This document shows, piece by piece, positions 30,184 through 37,974 of a stretch of 64,000 bases of DNA. Both the position numbers and the translations under genes were made by a program. Source of the stretch: Saccharopolyspora rhizosphaerae (GTDB lineage: Bacteria; Actinomycetota; Actinomycetes; Mycobacteriales; Pseudonocardiaceae). Within the stretch, counting starts at the first letter, position 1. Every line of letters starts with the position of its first letter. The notes under the pieces are model-generated. The model worked only from the letters and a program-made list of their open reading frames with translations. It had not been told where the DNA came from and did not search any database. Where the stretch lies: contig NZ_RSAA01000026.1 in assembly GCF_003931915.1 (NCBI RefSeq), positions 186,001 to 250,000 on the forward strand. The letters are read 5' to 3'.

Positions 30184-30248
30184 GGTGGCGGCCGATTCAC
30201 GTTGGCCGGGGTCGGGGATTCGCGACTAAGCGCTCATCGGCCGCCACC
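30184..30248. repeat. 13-bp perfect inverted repeat with 39-bp spacer
   Basis: GGTGGCGGCCGAT (30184-30196) and ATCGGCCGCCACC (30236-30248). It lies just downstream of the minus-strand zinc-cysteine protein gene. It may be a cruciform, a binding site or part of a terminator. Confidence 0.6.
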
Positions 30249-30311
30249 TGGCGGTTCTCGGCGTCCCGGGTCGGGGAGGAGGTGCTGCTGTCCGGGGCCG
30301 AGTCCGCCGGC

Positions 30312-30665
30312 TTACGGCACCGGAGCGGCCGGGCGCAGCGCGTGCGCCGGTCGCAGGTGCCGTGCGGGACGGGGTGCCAGGGCACCTGCGACCAGGTGCT
30401 CGTACGCCGACTCCCACACCGAGCACGGTGCTTTCGCGGGACGTCGACGTCCGGAGCACTCGGGGCAGTTGCCCTTCTCGTCGGCTTCGTGAGCGGTGAG
30501 CAGCGCTCGCCACCCCGCGGTCAGCCGCGGGAGTTCGGAACGTGCCACGGAGAGCAGGGAGGAGGCGTCCGCGCGGTCGGCGAGCTCGGAAAGCACATCG
30601 AGCCGCTCACGTACCGCGCTGCGCAGCACCTGCCCCAGGATCTCGTCCACGAGGTCCACCGTCAC
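30312..30665 (-). CDS. Small cysteine-containing protein, possible zinc ribbon
   Basis: 117 aa from GTG 30665, which overlaps the stop of the upstream gene (GTGA). The N-terminal ~60 residues are helical (VDLVDEILGQVLRSAVRERL). Then comes CPECSGRRRPAKAPCSVW, a CxxC plus further Cys suggesting metal binding, and an Arg/Ala/Pro-rich tail ending in TAA. I do not recognise a named family. It is cotranscribed with the 84-aa gene before it and divergent from the HTH-TPR regulator. Confidence 0.65.
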   Translation of the reverse strand: MTVDLVDEILGQVLRSAVRERLDVLSELADRADASSLLSVARSELPRLTAGWRALLTAHEADEKGNCPECSGRRRPAKAPCSVWESAYEHLVAGALAPRPARHLRPAHALRPAAPVP

Positions 30666-30916
30666 TTCCTCGCCTGCGCTGCGGCATCCCGCAACGCCAT
30701 CGACAACTGACCGGCGCCACGGCTGTTGAGCTCCGCGGCGTGGCCGGGTGGTCCGACGAGCACGACCTTGTCCCGGTTCACGAGCACCGCCAGGCCCCGC
30801 CGCGTGTTCGCGACGTCGCGGCAGTCGACGTGCCACCAGCGACGGCGGTCGGCGGGTGCCGGGACGTGCGGGGTCCGGCCACCCCCTCGCCGCGAGTTCG
30901 TCGCTCGGAAGTCCAT
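30662..30916 (-). CDS. Small conserved hypothetical protein
   Basis: 84 aa from ATG 30916, behind GGGGCGG. A basic, Arg-rich N-terminus leads into WWHVDCRDVANTRRGLAV, then LVNRDKVVLVGPPGHAAEL and a helical tail. Beta-strand propensity in the middle suggests a small folded domain. The stop overlaps the next start by 4 bp, so the two products are probably made together. It faces the HTH-TPR regulator across 222 bp, suggesting a regulatory relation. No function known to me. Confidence 0.6.
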   Translation of the reverse strand: MDFRATNSRRGGGRTPHVPAPADRRRWWHVDCRDVANTRRGLAVLVNRDKVVLVGPPGHAAELNSRGAGQLSMALRDAAAQARK

Positions 30917-31138
30917 CGTCCGCCCCAAGGTCCTGTCTGTGCTCGCTGCTTGCTGATGACTACATTGGTGCCTGGCGGTCGCCGCGCCTAGAGGACAGGC
31001 GACGACCGGACCGGAGGCCGCGACGAGCGGTAAGCGGACTTCACCGCAACCGATCACCTCCACCGATACGGGCTTCACCGGGTTGCCGCAGTGCGCTTAC
31101 TCTGCGAGCAACGCCCGTTCAGAGCGTCAGGGGGTCAA
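30917..31138. promoter_or_regulatory. Divergent promoter region
   Basis: 222 bp between two divergent start codons, so it must hold promoters in both directions. A possible plus-strand element is TTGCCG (about 31083) followed by TTACTC (about 31097). The regulator itself may act here, but no clear operator stands out. Confidence 0.45.
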
Positions 31139-32509
31139 ATGAACATCATCGGATCTGGCGGCTCGCCCGTTACTCCCGACGTCTGGAACGAGCGGGACAT
31201 GCGGGATGCGCTGGCCCGGCGGGACGTCAGCGAGGTCTACCGGCAACTGCGCCGGCACGGGGTCTCGCAGCGGCAGATCGCCGCTTCCACCGGTCAGTCC
31301 CAGTCCGAGGTGTCCGAGATCCTCAAGGGTCGACAGGTCATGGCGTACGACGTGTTGGCCCGAATAGCCGACGGGCTCGGCATCCCGCGGGGCTACATGG
31401 GCCTCGCTTACGACGGGGCGACCGCGATGCGGGTCGCGAAAGCGACGAACGCCCTGGAAGCGGAGGAGGACGAATCGGTGAAGCGTAGGAAGTTCCTGTC
31501 CCACGCGGCCGCGGTGACCATGGGCGCCGCGGTGTTCGGCACCGAGGACAGCGCCTGGGCGCCCGCCAGCGCCTCGACTCCGGCTCCGGCACGCATCGGC
31601 ATGACCGATGTCCAGCAGATCCAGGCCGCCACGAAGGCACTGCGGGACCTCGACTACCGCTACGGCGGTGGCACCTGCCGCGACGCCGTGGTCGCCCAGC
31701 TCTCGTGGGCCCAGCAGCTGTTGGACTCGACCTCCAGCGACCCCGTGCGCAAGCAGCTGTTCGTGGCGCTCGCCGACATGCACAGCCTGGCCGGCTGGAC
31801 CTCGTTCGACGTGGGCCTGCTGGACCCGGCGCGCAGTCACTTCGGCCGCGCCCTCGAGTTCGCCAAGCGCGCTGACGACGACAGCCTCGTCGCCAGCGTG
31901 CTGTACCGGATGGGCCGGGTCTACCTGCACTACCAGGAGCCCAACGAAGCGTTGAAGCTGTTCCAGCTCGGCCAGATCGCCGCGCAGGAATCGGGCTCGG
32001 CGCTGACCGTCGCGGTGCTGTGCGCGAACGAGGCCTGGGCCTACGGGATGCTCAACAAGCCCGACCAGGTGCAGAAGATGGTGGGCCGCACCAAGGACGA
32101 GTTCGCCCGCGCCAAGGTGGACGAGGCTCCGGACTGGGTCCGCTTCTTCACCGAGAACGACCTGCACGGCATGATCGGCTCCGCGCACGACGCGCTGGCG
32201 GTGTTCGATCCCAAGAAGCACGCCTCGATCGCGGTGGCCGAGACCATCAAGTGCAACGAGGCCTACGGCGCGGACATGCAGCGCACCCATGTTTTCGGGC
32301 TGAGTCTGCAGGCAACCAACCACTTCCGGGCCGGCGACGTTCAGGAAGGCCTGAAGGTCGGACGTCGCGCGCTGCAGTTCGGTGAGCGCGTGAAGTCCGC
32401 CCGTGTCGCCGACCGGCTCAAACCACTGGAGCTGGAAGCGGGCAAGCACCGGGCGAACTCGGATTCCCGCGACCTCTTCGAGGAAGTCCGGCGGTTCCGC
32501 CAGGCGTGA
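31139..32509 (+). CDS. XRE-type HTH regulator with TPR-like domain and internal Tat-like motif
   Basis: 456 aa from ATG 31139 with AGGGGG upstream. The N-terminal HTH is in VYRQLRRHGVSQRQIAASTG and SEVSEILKGR. At about 115-135 lies KRRKFLSHAAAVTMGAAVF, an RRxFL motif plus a hydrophobic run like that in NsdA-type Streptomyces regulators. The C-terminal ~300 residues are helical TPR-like repeats (ALEFAKRADDDSLVASVLYRMG, ALKLFQLGQIAAQ). NsdA proteins control differentiation and antibiotic genes; the target here is inferred to be local. The motif is internal, so export is unlikely. Confidence 0.85.
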   Translation: MNIIGSGGSPVTPDVWNERDMRDALARRDVSEVYRQLRRHGVSQRQIAASTGQSQSEVSEILKGRQVMAYDVLARIADGLGIPRGYMGLAYDGATAMRVAKATNALEAEEDESVKRRKFLSHAAAVTMGAAVFGTEDSAWAPASASTPAPARIGMTDVQQIQAATKALRDLDYRYGGGTCRDAVVAQLSWAQQLLDSTSSDPVRKQLFVALADMHSLAGWTSFDVGLLDPARSHFGRALEFAKRADDDSLVASVLYRMGRVYLHYQEPNEALKLFQLGQIAAQESGSALTVAVLCANEAWAYGMLNKPDQVQKMVGRTKDEFARAKVDEAPDWVRFFTENDLHGMIGSAHDALAVFDPKKHASIAVAETIKCNEAYGADMQRTHVFGLSLQATNHFRAGDVQEGLKVGRRALQFGERVKSARVADRLKPLELEAGKHRANSDSRDLFEEVRRFRQA

Positions 32510-32560
32510 GGCGACCCGTTCCCGGGTGGCCCGCTGGCGGCGTACGTCGGTGCGAGAACA

Positions 32561-33475
32561 ATGAGCATGAAGACATACCAGGTTCACCAGGGTCAGTGCG
32601 TCCCGCCGGAACTGGAACTGGCGCTGACCGAGATCTGCGAGACCGTCGGCCTGAACCCGCGTGGTGCTCGGCTGATCAGGTTCATCAACAACGGCGTTTT
32701 CCTGCTTCGGGACGAACCCGTGATCGTCCGGCTGGTGCTGTCCCCGTCCTTCGCGCACCGGGCACGCACCGCGGTCGAGGCCGCCCACTGGCTGGCGATG
32801 CACGGGGTGCCCGCGGTCCGGCTGCTCCCGGGTGTGGAGCAACCGGTCCGGTCCGGCTCGCACTGCGCGACGCTGTGGCAGTTCGTGCCGGAGGAAGGCC
32901 GCGTTCCGGGCAGCGCTGACCTGGGCAATCTGCTGCGGCAGATGCACTCCCAGCCCTTGGCCGAGGAGACCTTCAAGCCCTGGAAGCCGATGGCCGACAT
33001 CCGGCGTCGGCTCAGCGATGCGGTGGACATCGACCCGGAGGACCACCGGTTCCTCCAGGAGCGGTGCGACTACCTCGAGGAACAGCTGGCCGAGCTGGAG
33101 TTCCCGCTGCCGCGCGCGGTCATCCACGCCGACGCCCACCTGGGCAACGTGATCGGTGGCCCGGACGGCCCGCTGCTGTGCGACCTGGACTCGCTGTGCA
33201 TCGGGCAGCCCGAGTGGGACCTCACGCCGATCGCGGTGGGCAGCCTGCGGATGGGTCATCCCGCGGAGTGGCACCGGGAGCTGGCCGAGGCCTACGGGTT
33301 CGACATCACCTCGTGGGAGGGCTTCCCCGTGCTCCGCGAGCTGCGCGAACTCAAGATCACCACCGGCGTGCTGCCGATCCTGCGCACCAACCCGAGCGTG
33401 CGCGAGCAGCTCAGCTGGCGGCTCCGCACGATCCGCGAAGGTGACCTCGACACCCAGTGGGCCCCGTACAGCTGA
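32561..33475 (+). CDS. APH-family small-molecule phosphotransferase
   Basis: 304 aa of the aminoglycoside phosphotransferase/choline kinase fold. The catalytic Brenner motif is IHADAHLGN (His189, Asp191, Asn196) and the metal-binding Asp is in LCDLDSL (Asp208/210). The N-lobe is shorter than in resistance enzymes. The substrate is unknown; proteins like this often phosphorylate small metabolites rather than drugs. It lies 51 bp after the HTH-TPR gene, probably in one transcript. Confidence 0.85.
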   Translation: MSMKTYQVHQGQCVPPELELALTEICETVGLNPRGARLIRFINNGVFLLRDEPVIVRLVLSPSFAHRARTAVEAAHWLAMHGVPAVRLLPGVEQPVRSGSHCATLWQFVPEEGRVPGSADLGNLLRQMHSQPLAEETFKPWKPMADIRRRLSDAVDIDPEDHRFLQERCDYLEEQLAELEFPLPRAVIHADAHLGNVIGGPDGPLLCDLDSLCIGQPEWDLTPIAVGSLRMGHPAEWHRELAEAYGFDITSWEGFPVLRELRELKITTGVLPILRTNPSVREQLSWRLRTIREGDLDTQWAPYS

Positions 33476-33687
33476 GCGGACCCGGCGAGCCTCCCGTACT
33501 CCGGTGAGGTCGCTGGGAGTGGTCGTCCGCTGGCACGTCCGCATGAGACCTGATGCGTCCGATCGGGCGATGTTGGGCTTTCTGCGGTGTCTTCCTGCTC
33601 GGTTTCGGTCACACGGTTCGACCTGAAGGGGTAAACCATACGAGCGAACTGGTGCATCGAGTCGGTGCTAACGCGGATGGGCTGTCG

Positions 33688-33996
33688 ATGAGGATCGCTG
33701 AGTTCCGGCCGGGAGAGCACTCCCGGCGCTCGCGCCGAGCCCGCGCGCTCGCCAGCGCGCAGGTGCTGGACGAGATCGTGGACGGCCACCTCGAATCGAT
33801 GCGGCAGTTGCCGCCCGAGTTCCGCGAGCCGTACGCCGAGCACCTCGCCGAACTGGTGGGGGTGGCCCAGGCGTACCGGCACTACGCGGCGGGGTGGATC
33901 TCGCGCCGGGAGCTCCACCGGCGTGCCCGCGCCGCGCTGCGGCGGATGGACGAGCCGAACGGGCCCGCTCCGGTGCAACTCGTCGACGGTGAATGA
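33688..33996 (+). CDS. Small helical hypothetical protein
   Basis: 102 aa from ATG 33688; an ATG at 33553 is possible but the added residues look non-coding. It is Arg- and Glu-rich and predicted helical (ARALASAQVLDEIVDGHLESM, AYRHYAAGWISRRELHRRAR). No motif recognised. It lies between the kinase and paralogue B; membership of the same transcript is possible but the flanking gaps (~200 bp) are wide. Confidence 0.55.
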   Translation: MRIAEFRPGEHSRRSRRARALASAQVLDEIVDGHLESMRQLPPEFREPYAEHLAELVGVAQAYRHYAAGWISRRELHRRARAALRRMDEPNGPAPVQLVDGE

Positions 33997-34196
33997 CCGC
34001 TCGCAGACTCGCGCGTTCTCGTCTCCCCGGGCCGAGCTCCGTCCCGTCCCCGAACCGAATTCACGGGCGCTGACCTGCTGGTTCGCCGATCGGTCCGGTT
34101 CGGTTTCGGTCGGGCCGAATTCTCGCGCCTCCTCGCGCAGCCGCCATCCGCTCACGTGGAAGGCCTGATGAGCGCTGCGAACGACAAGGAGACGCG

Positions 34197-36614
34197 GTGT
34201 ACGCAACCGGCACGCTGCCGGCAAGCGCGCGGGAGACCCTCGCGCGCGATCCCCTTCTCGCGAAGTACTGCCTGGTCGGAACCGCTGCCCGCGACACGGT
34301 CCCGCTGTCGGCCCCGCCGGACTCCTCCGAGCGCGACCTGGTCGAGCGGCTCGTGCGGCCGGTGGTCATCACCGCCCGCGGACTCCTGGCGGCGGGTCAG
34401 GTCCCGGTCGGAGAGCTCCGCCTGCACCGCCCGAGCGGTCGGGTCGTGGTGCCGGTGCTCGCCGTCGCCGAACCGGACCGGGTGGCCACGACGATCACCC
34501 GGTTGCACGATCGGCTCACCGCGATCACCCCGGCCGCGGCGGACGTCGTGGCCCAGGAGCTGCGGTTCTGCTCGGCGGGGTTGGTGTCGGTGCTGGCCGG
34601 CGACCACCCCTGGAGCCGGTGGGCGCACCACGTCCCGTCCACTCAGGACGAGCTGCTGCAGCGGGTGCTGCGGCTGGTCAAGGACCGGGCCGCCGCGCAC
34701 CGCCGGGACCCCGCGACCCCGCGACCGCTGGTCGCTCTCGACCTGGACTTCTGCGCCTTCCACCCGCGCACGCGCGTGCGGGAGGCGCTGGTGGCGATCG
34801 GCGTCACCGGTGACCTGCCGGTGCTGCCGGGGTTGCACGAGCGGGGCTGGCGCCCGTTCCTCGAGCGCGCCGGTCTCCCGGACGACCTGCGGCACGCGGA
34901 CTTCCGGCGGGCGATCTCGTGGGGCCGGGAGGCCTTGCTGACCGACGAGCTCGCGCCCGGCGTGCGCCGGTTCGCCGGTGACGTCGAGCAGGCCGGCGGG
35001 CGCGTGGTGCTGCTGACCGGCCGTCGTCACCGGATGCGCGCCGCCACCGAGGAAGCCCTGACCCGCTGCGGTCTCGGACACCTCCCGCTGCGCACGGCCG
35101 CCGAGGGTGCGGACGTCGGGGAGCACAAGGTCGCCGCGCTGCGCGGCATGACCGGGTGGGAACCGGTGGCCGCCTTCGACGACGCGGAGGCCAACCGGAC
35201 CGCCTTGGCCGACGCGTTCCCCCAGGCCGTGGTGGTCCCGGTCGTCGCGCCCGGGTTCACCGGGGTGGATGAGGACGACGCCATCGGCACCTTCGAGACG
35301 GTGCCGCGGCCGGTGCCGCTCGGGCGCGGGCACCTCGCTCGACCGAGCCTGTCGCACGCGACCTCGATCGCCCAGCTGCAGCTCGGCGAGATGAGCGCCC
35401 GTCCGGCGTGGTGGGACCGGGGTGTCGTGCTCACCGAGGAGGAGCAGGCCGAGATCGTGGTCGCGCTGTGCCGGAGCGCGGTGGAGACCGGGATCCGGCT
35501 CGGCGACCGGGTGGCCGCCATCGAGGTGGGCACTGCCAGGGCGGTCTGGCAGGTCATGCAGGCGAAGCTGTTCGGAGCCTCCCGGAGCGCCTACCCGCTC
35601 GAGCAGGCCGAGGCGGACCTCTCCCGCGCGCTCGCCGCCGGTGAGCCGGCCGAGTTCGTGCTGCTCGGCCCGCCGACGAAGCAGGACGGTTCGCAGCTCA
35701 AGGCGCTCGGTGGTCTGCCGGACCTGGCCGAGGTCGCGATGTTGGCGCGCGTGCTGCAGCTCGACGCCGCGGTGCGACGAGTGCACCCGCCGGGGATCCG
35801 GGTGACCGCGCTGGCGGACCCGACCCACTTCCGCTTCCGCGACGCCCGGCGCTACCGCGGTTACCAGCGGGAGTTCCGGCGGATGCTGGAGCGGACCGGC
35901 GCGGACCGGGTGGTGGAGTTGCGCGGCGTCGACGAGGTCGCGGCCGAGTTCGGCTGCGGTGACGCCCAGCAGCGCGCCGCCCTGCTGGTCCGCCACCGCG
36001 AGCGCTACGAGTCGGCGCTGGCCGAGCTGGACGTCCGGTCCGATCCGCGCGGAGCGCTGGCCGCGGCCGACGAGCTCGACCCGGGGTGTTCCGGTCAGCC
36101 GCGCTTCGCGGAGATGTTCCGCTCGATCGTCCACGCGGTCGACCTCCCGCACTCCGGCGCCGATCCGCTGGAGTTCGCCCGCCGCGTCTACACCGAGCCG
36201 TTCGGCCTGGCCGATCCCGAGCTGGGGGACACCCGGCGGGAGCTGCTGGCGCTGGCCTGGGACGAGACGATCACCTACCTGGCGAACAAGCACGTCGACG
36301 CCGAACTCGACTACGCCGCCCTGTGGCGCCACGACCGGGTGCGGACAAGCCTGTCGCTGCGCCCGGAGCCGGGACGGTTCCGCTTCCTGCCGCTGGGCGG
36401 GTCCGCGGTCATGCCCTGGCAGGGGACCGCGGCGCTGGGCAGCGGCAACGAGGTGTCGACGGACTTCGCGATCTCGCTCGTCGACCAGTGCTACCTGCCG
36501 GTGTGGACGCCGGACCGGCAGTCGCAGCCGTGGTTGGCGGTCCCGCCGGACCTGGTGCGGGACGGTGCCCTCGACCCGTCGGTGCGGACCGGGATCCACC
36601 TCCGCACGAAGTGA
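34197..36614 (+). CDS. HAD-like plus DIT1/PvcA-like fusion protein, paralogue B
   Basis: 805 aa; GTG start with AAGGAGA 6 nt upstream. It corresponds to the last ~800 residues of paralogue A and lacks that protein's first ~330. The HAD-like domain has DLDFCAFHP (Asp182, Asp184), LLTGRRH (Thr274), a lysine near 311 and AFDDAEAN (Asp328/329). The PvcA-like part has LLGPPTKQ (Lys495), LPDLAEVAM, HPPG, ALADPTHF (Asp541) and MPWQGTAAL near 741. Where A has TDGRH, B has ADPTH, so their chemistry may differ. An 18-bp terminator follows. Confidence 0.72.
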   Translation: MYATGTLPASARETLARDPLLAKYCLVGTAARDTVPLSAPPDSSERDLVERLVRPVVITARGLLAAGQVPVGELRLHRPSGRVVVPVLAVAEPDRVATTITRLHDRLTAITPAAADVVAQELRFCSAGLVSVLAGDHPWSRWAHHVPSTQDELLQRVLRLVKDRAAAHRRDPATPRPLVALDLDFCAFHPRTRVREALVAIGVTGDLPVLPGLHERGWRPFLERAGLPDDLRHADFRRAISWGREALLTDELAPGVRRFAGDVEQAGGRVVLLTGRRHRMRAATEEALTRCGLGHLPLRTAAEGADVGEHKVAALRGMTGWEPVAAFDDAEANRTALADAFPQAVVVPVVAPGFTGVDEDDAIGTFETVPRPVPLGRGHLARPSLSHATSIAQLQLGEMSARPAWWDRGVVLTEEEQAEIVVALCRSAVETGIRLGDRVAAIEVGTARAVWQVMQAKLFGASRSAYPLEQAEADLSRALAAGEPAEFVLLGPPTKQDGSQLKALGGLPDLAEVAMLARVLQLDAAVRRVHPPGIRVTALADPTHFRFRDARRYRGYQREFRRMLERTGADRVVELRGVDEVAAEFGCGDAQQRAALLVRHRERYESALAELDVRSDPRGALAAADELDPGCSGQPRFAEMFRSIVHAVDLPHSGADPLEFARRVYTEPFGLADPELGDTRRELLALAWDETITYLANKHVDAELDYAALWRHDRVRTSLSLRPEPGRFRFLPLGGSAVMPWQGTAALGSGNEVSTDFAISLVDQCYLPVWTPDRQSQPWLAVPPDLVRDGALDPSVRTGIHLRTK

Positions 36615-36655
36615 GCGGGTGGGTGTCCGGACACGGGGTCCGGACACCCACCCGC
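36615..36655. terminator. 18-bp bidirectional terminator
   Basis: A perfect 18-bp stem (36615-36632 with 36638-36655) and 5-nt loop ACGGG between two convergent genes, starting one base after the paralogue B stop. Confidence 0.85.
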
Positions 36656-36661
36656 GGTGGA

Positions 36662-37204
36662 TCAGCTCTTCGGCTTGCCGAGGCGCAGGGCCAGGACGAG
36701 CCCGAGGACCACGACCAGCACGGCACCGGCGATCCACGGCCAGATCGGCATCCCGCCGGAACCGGACTCCGCCTGGTCAGCGGGCTGACCGGAGTCCTGT
36801 CCGCCCTGCGGTCCGGGTGCCGGGGTGCCCGCGCCGGGGGCGGTCAGGGTGAAGGTGACCTTGCCCGGGACGGGGTGGCCGTCGCTGGACAGGACCCGGT
36901 AGCCCACGGTGTAGGTGCCGGCCGGCCCGAGCTCGCGGACCGGGGCGACGACCGAGTTGCCCTCGACCCGCGCCGGGCCGTCCGCCCAGTACGAGCCGTC
37001 CGGACCGACCACGTTGACGGTGTTGTAGGACTCGCCCGCGCGGACCGGCTGGTCGAAGGTCAACCGCACCTCGCGAGGTCCCGCCGAGAGCTGCGCGCCC
37101 TCCGCCGGGTCGCTGCCGACCAGCACGTTGTGCGCGAGCGCCGGAGCGGCACCGCCCACCAGCGCGGCCAGGGCGAGGGCTCCGACGGTCAGCAGCCGCC
37201 TCAT
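36662..37204 (-). CDS. copC: CopC-domain copper-binding membrane protein
   Basis: 180 aa. A signal peptide is followed directly by HNVLVGSDPAEGAQLS, whose N-terminal His is the usual copper ligand, then a ~95-residue CopC fold with a second His in SSDGHPVPG. A Gly/Pro/Gln linker and one C-terminal transmembrane helix anchor it. It should bind copper outside the membrane. The start overlaps the YcnI gene by 4 bp. Confidence 0.9.
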   Translation of the reverse strand: MRRLLTVGALALAALVGGAAPALAHNVLVGSDPAEGAQLSAGPREVRLTFDQPVRAGESYNTVNVVGPDGSYWADGPARVEGNSVVAPVRELGPAGTYTVGYRVLSSDGHPVPGKVTFTLTAPGAGTPAPGPQGGQDSGQPADQAESGSGGMPIWPWIAGAVLVVVLGLVLALRLGKPKS

Positions 37205-37941
37205 GACGCGTCCCCGCCGGAACGACGGCCGCGGACCAGGGCACCGGCACCGACGCCGACGCCCAGCGCGCCGACGAGCAGTCCGGCTCCACCGAGGTAG
37301 CGGGCCGTGTCGTCCGACGACCCGTGCTGACCGGCGGCCTGGTGCTCGCCCTGCTCGGGCGCGGGCGCGCCACCGCCGTGGCTGTGCCCACCGCCCTCGG
37401 CGGCGACCAGCTGAACCACCGGAGCCGGGTGCTCCGGTTCCTCACCGCCGGGCGCCGGCGGCTGGTTCCACTCCACGACCTTGCCGTTGTCGTAGGTCTG
37501 GGTGGTGGGCAGGACCAGCTGGTCGGTGTTCTCCGGCAGGGTGCCGAGCGTCGCCTCGAACTCGTGGAACTCGTTCGGGCCGATCCGGGTGCCGGGCTGG
37601 GCGGTCCAGGTGATGCTGCGGACCGCCTCGGTGACCTGCGCACCCTCGACCTCGACCGGCGCGATCGGCCCCTTCTCGACCTGCGCGGTCCAGCCGGGGA
37701 TCGGCTTGGTGCGCACCGAGCTCAGCGGGTACTGCTCCGGCAGCGTCACCTTGACCTGCACGGTCCCGGCGGCGGGGTCTTCGTTGGGCACGCGGAACGC
37801 GATCTTCGCGTGCCCGCCCTTCTCGGCCTGCTCGGGCTGTGCGCTCACGTGCGCCATGGCGGGCGCGGCACCCAGGGCGAGGGCGAGACCGCTCACCGCG
37901 ATCACGTTCGCCGATCGCGCGAGGAATCGATTTGTCGACAT
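37201..37941 (-). CDS. ycnI: YcnI family (DUF1775) copper-binding protein
   Basis: 246 aa. A signal peptide ends near APAMA, followed by HVSAQPEQAEKGG; this mature N-terminal His plus a conserved Trp (PGWTAQV) is the copper(II) site described for YcnI. A His-rich stretch (GGGHSHGGG) and a C-terminal transmembrane helix follow. With CopC and the next membrane protein it forms a copper uptake or handling operon. Confidence 0.92.
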   Translation of the reverse strand: MSTNRFLARSANVIAVSGLALALGAAPAMAHVSAQPEQAEKGGHAKIAFRVPNEDPAAGTVQVKVTLPEQYPLSSVRTKPIPGWTAQVEKGPIAPVEVEGAQVTEAVRSITWTAQPGTRIGPNEFHEFEATLGTLPENTDQLVLPTTQTYDNGKVVEWNQPPAPGGEEPEHPAPVVQLVAAEGGGHSHGGGAPAPEQGEHQAAGQHGSSDDTARYLGGAGLLVGALGVGVGAGALVRGRRSGGDAS

Positions 37942-37974
37942 GTTCGCTTGAAATCTCCTAAGCCGGTGGACTGT

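Larger units (their letters stand above)
29769..30311. other. 543-bp intergenic region rich in inverted repeats
   Basis: No convincing gene. It holds an 8-bp palindrome, AACCGGCT/AGCCGGTT (29948-29965), a strong terminator (30011-30054) and a 13-bp long-spaced inverted repeat (30184-30248). Open frames here lack ribosome sites and conserved composition. Confidence 0.5.

Noticed and set aside
29904-30200. Minus-strand 98-codon frame
   Set aside because: It has no ribosome site and a Pro/Arg/Ser-rich random composition, and it spans a terminator hairpin.
31480-31545. Tat signal peptide in the HTH-TPR regulator
   Set aside because: The motif is about 115 residues into a DNA-binding protein, so it cannot act as an ordinary N-terminal export signal.
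34152-36737. 861-codon minus-strand open frame opposite paralogue B
   Set aside because: Same antisense artefact; the plus frame has a strong ribosome site and homology to paralogue A.
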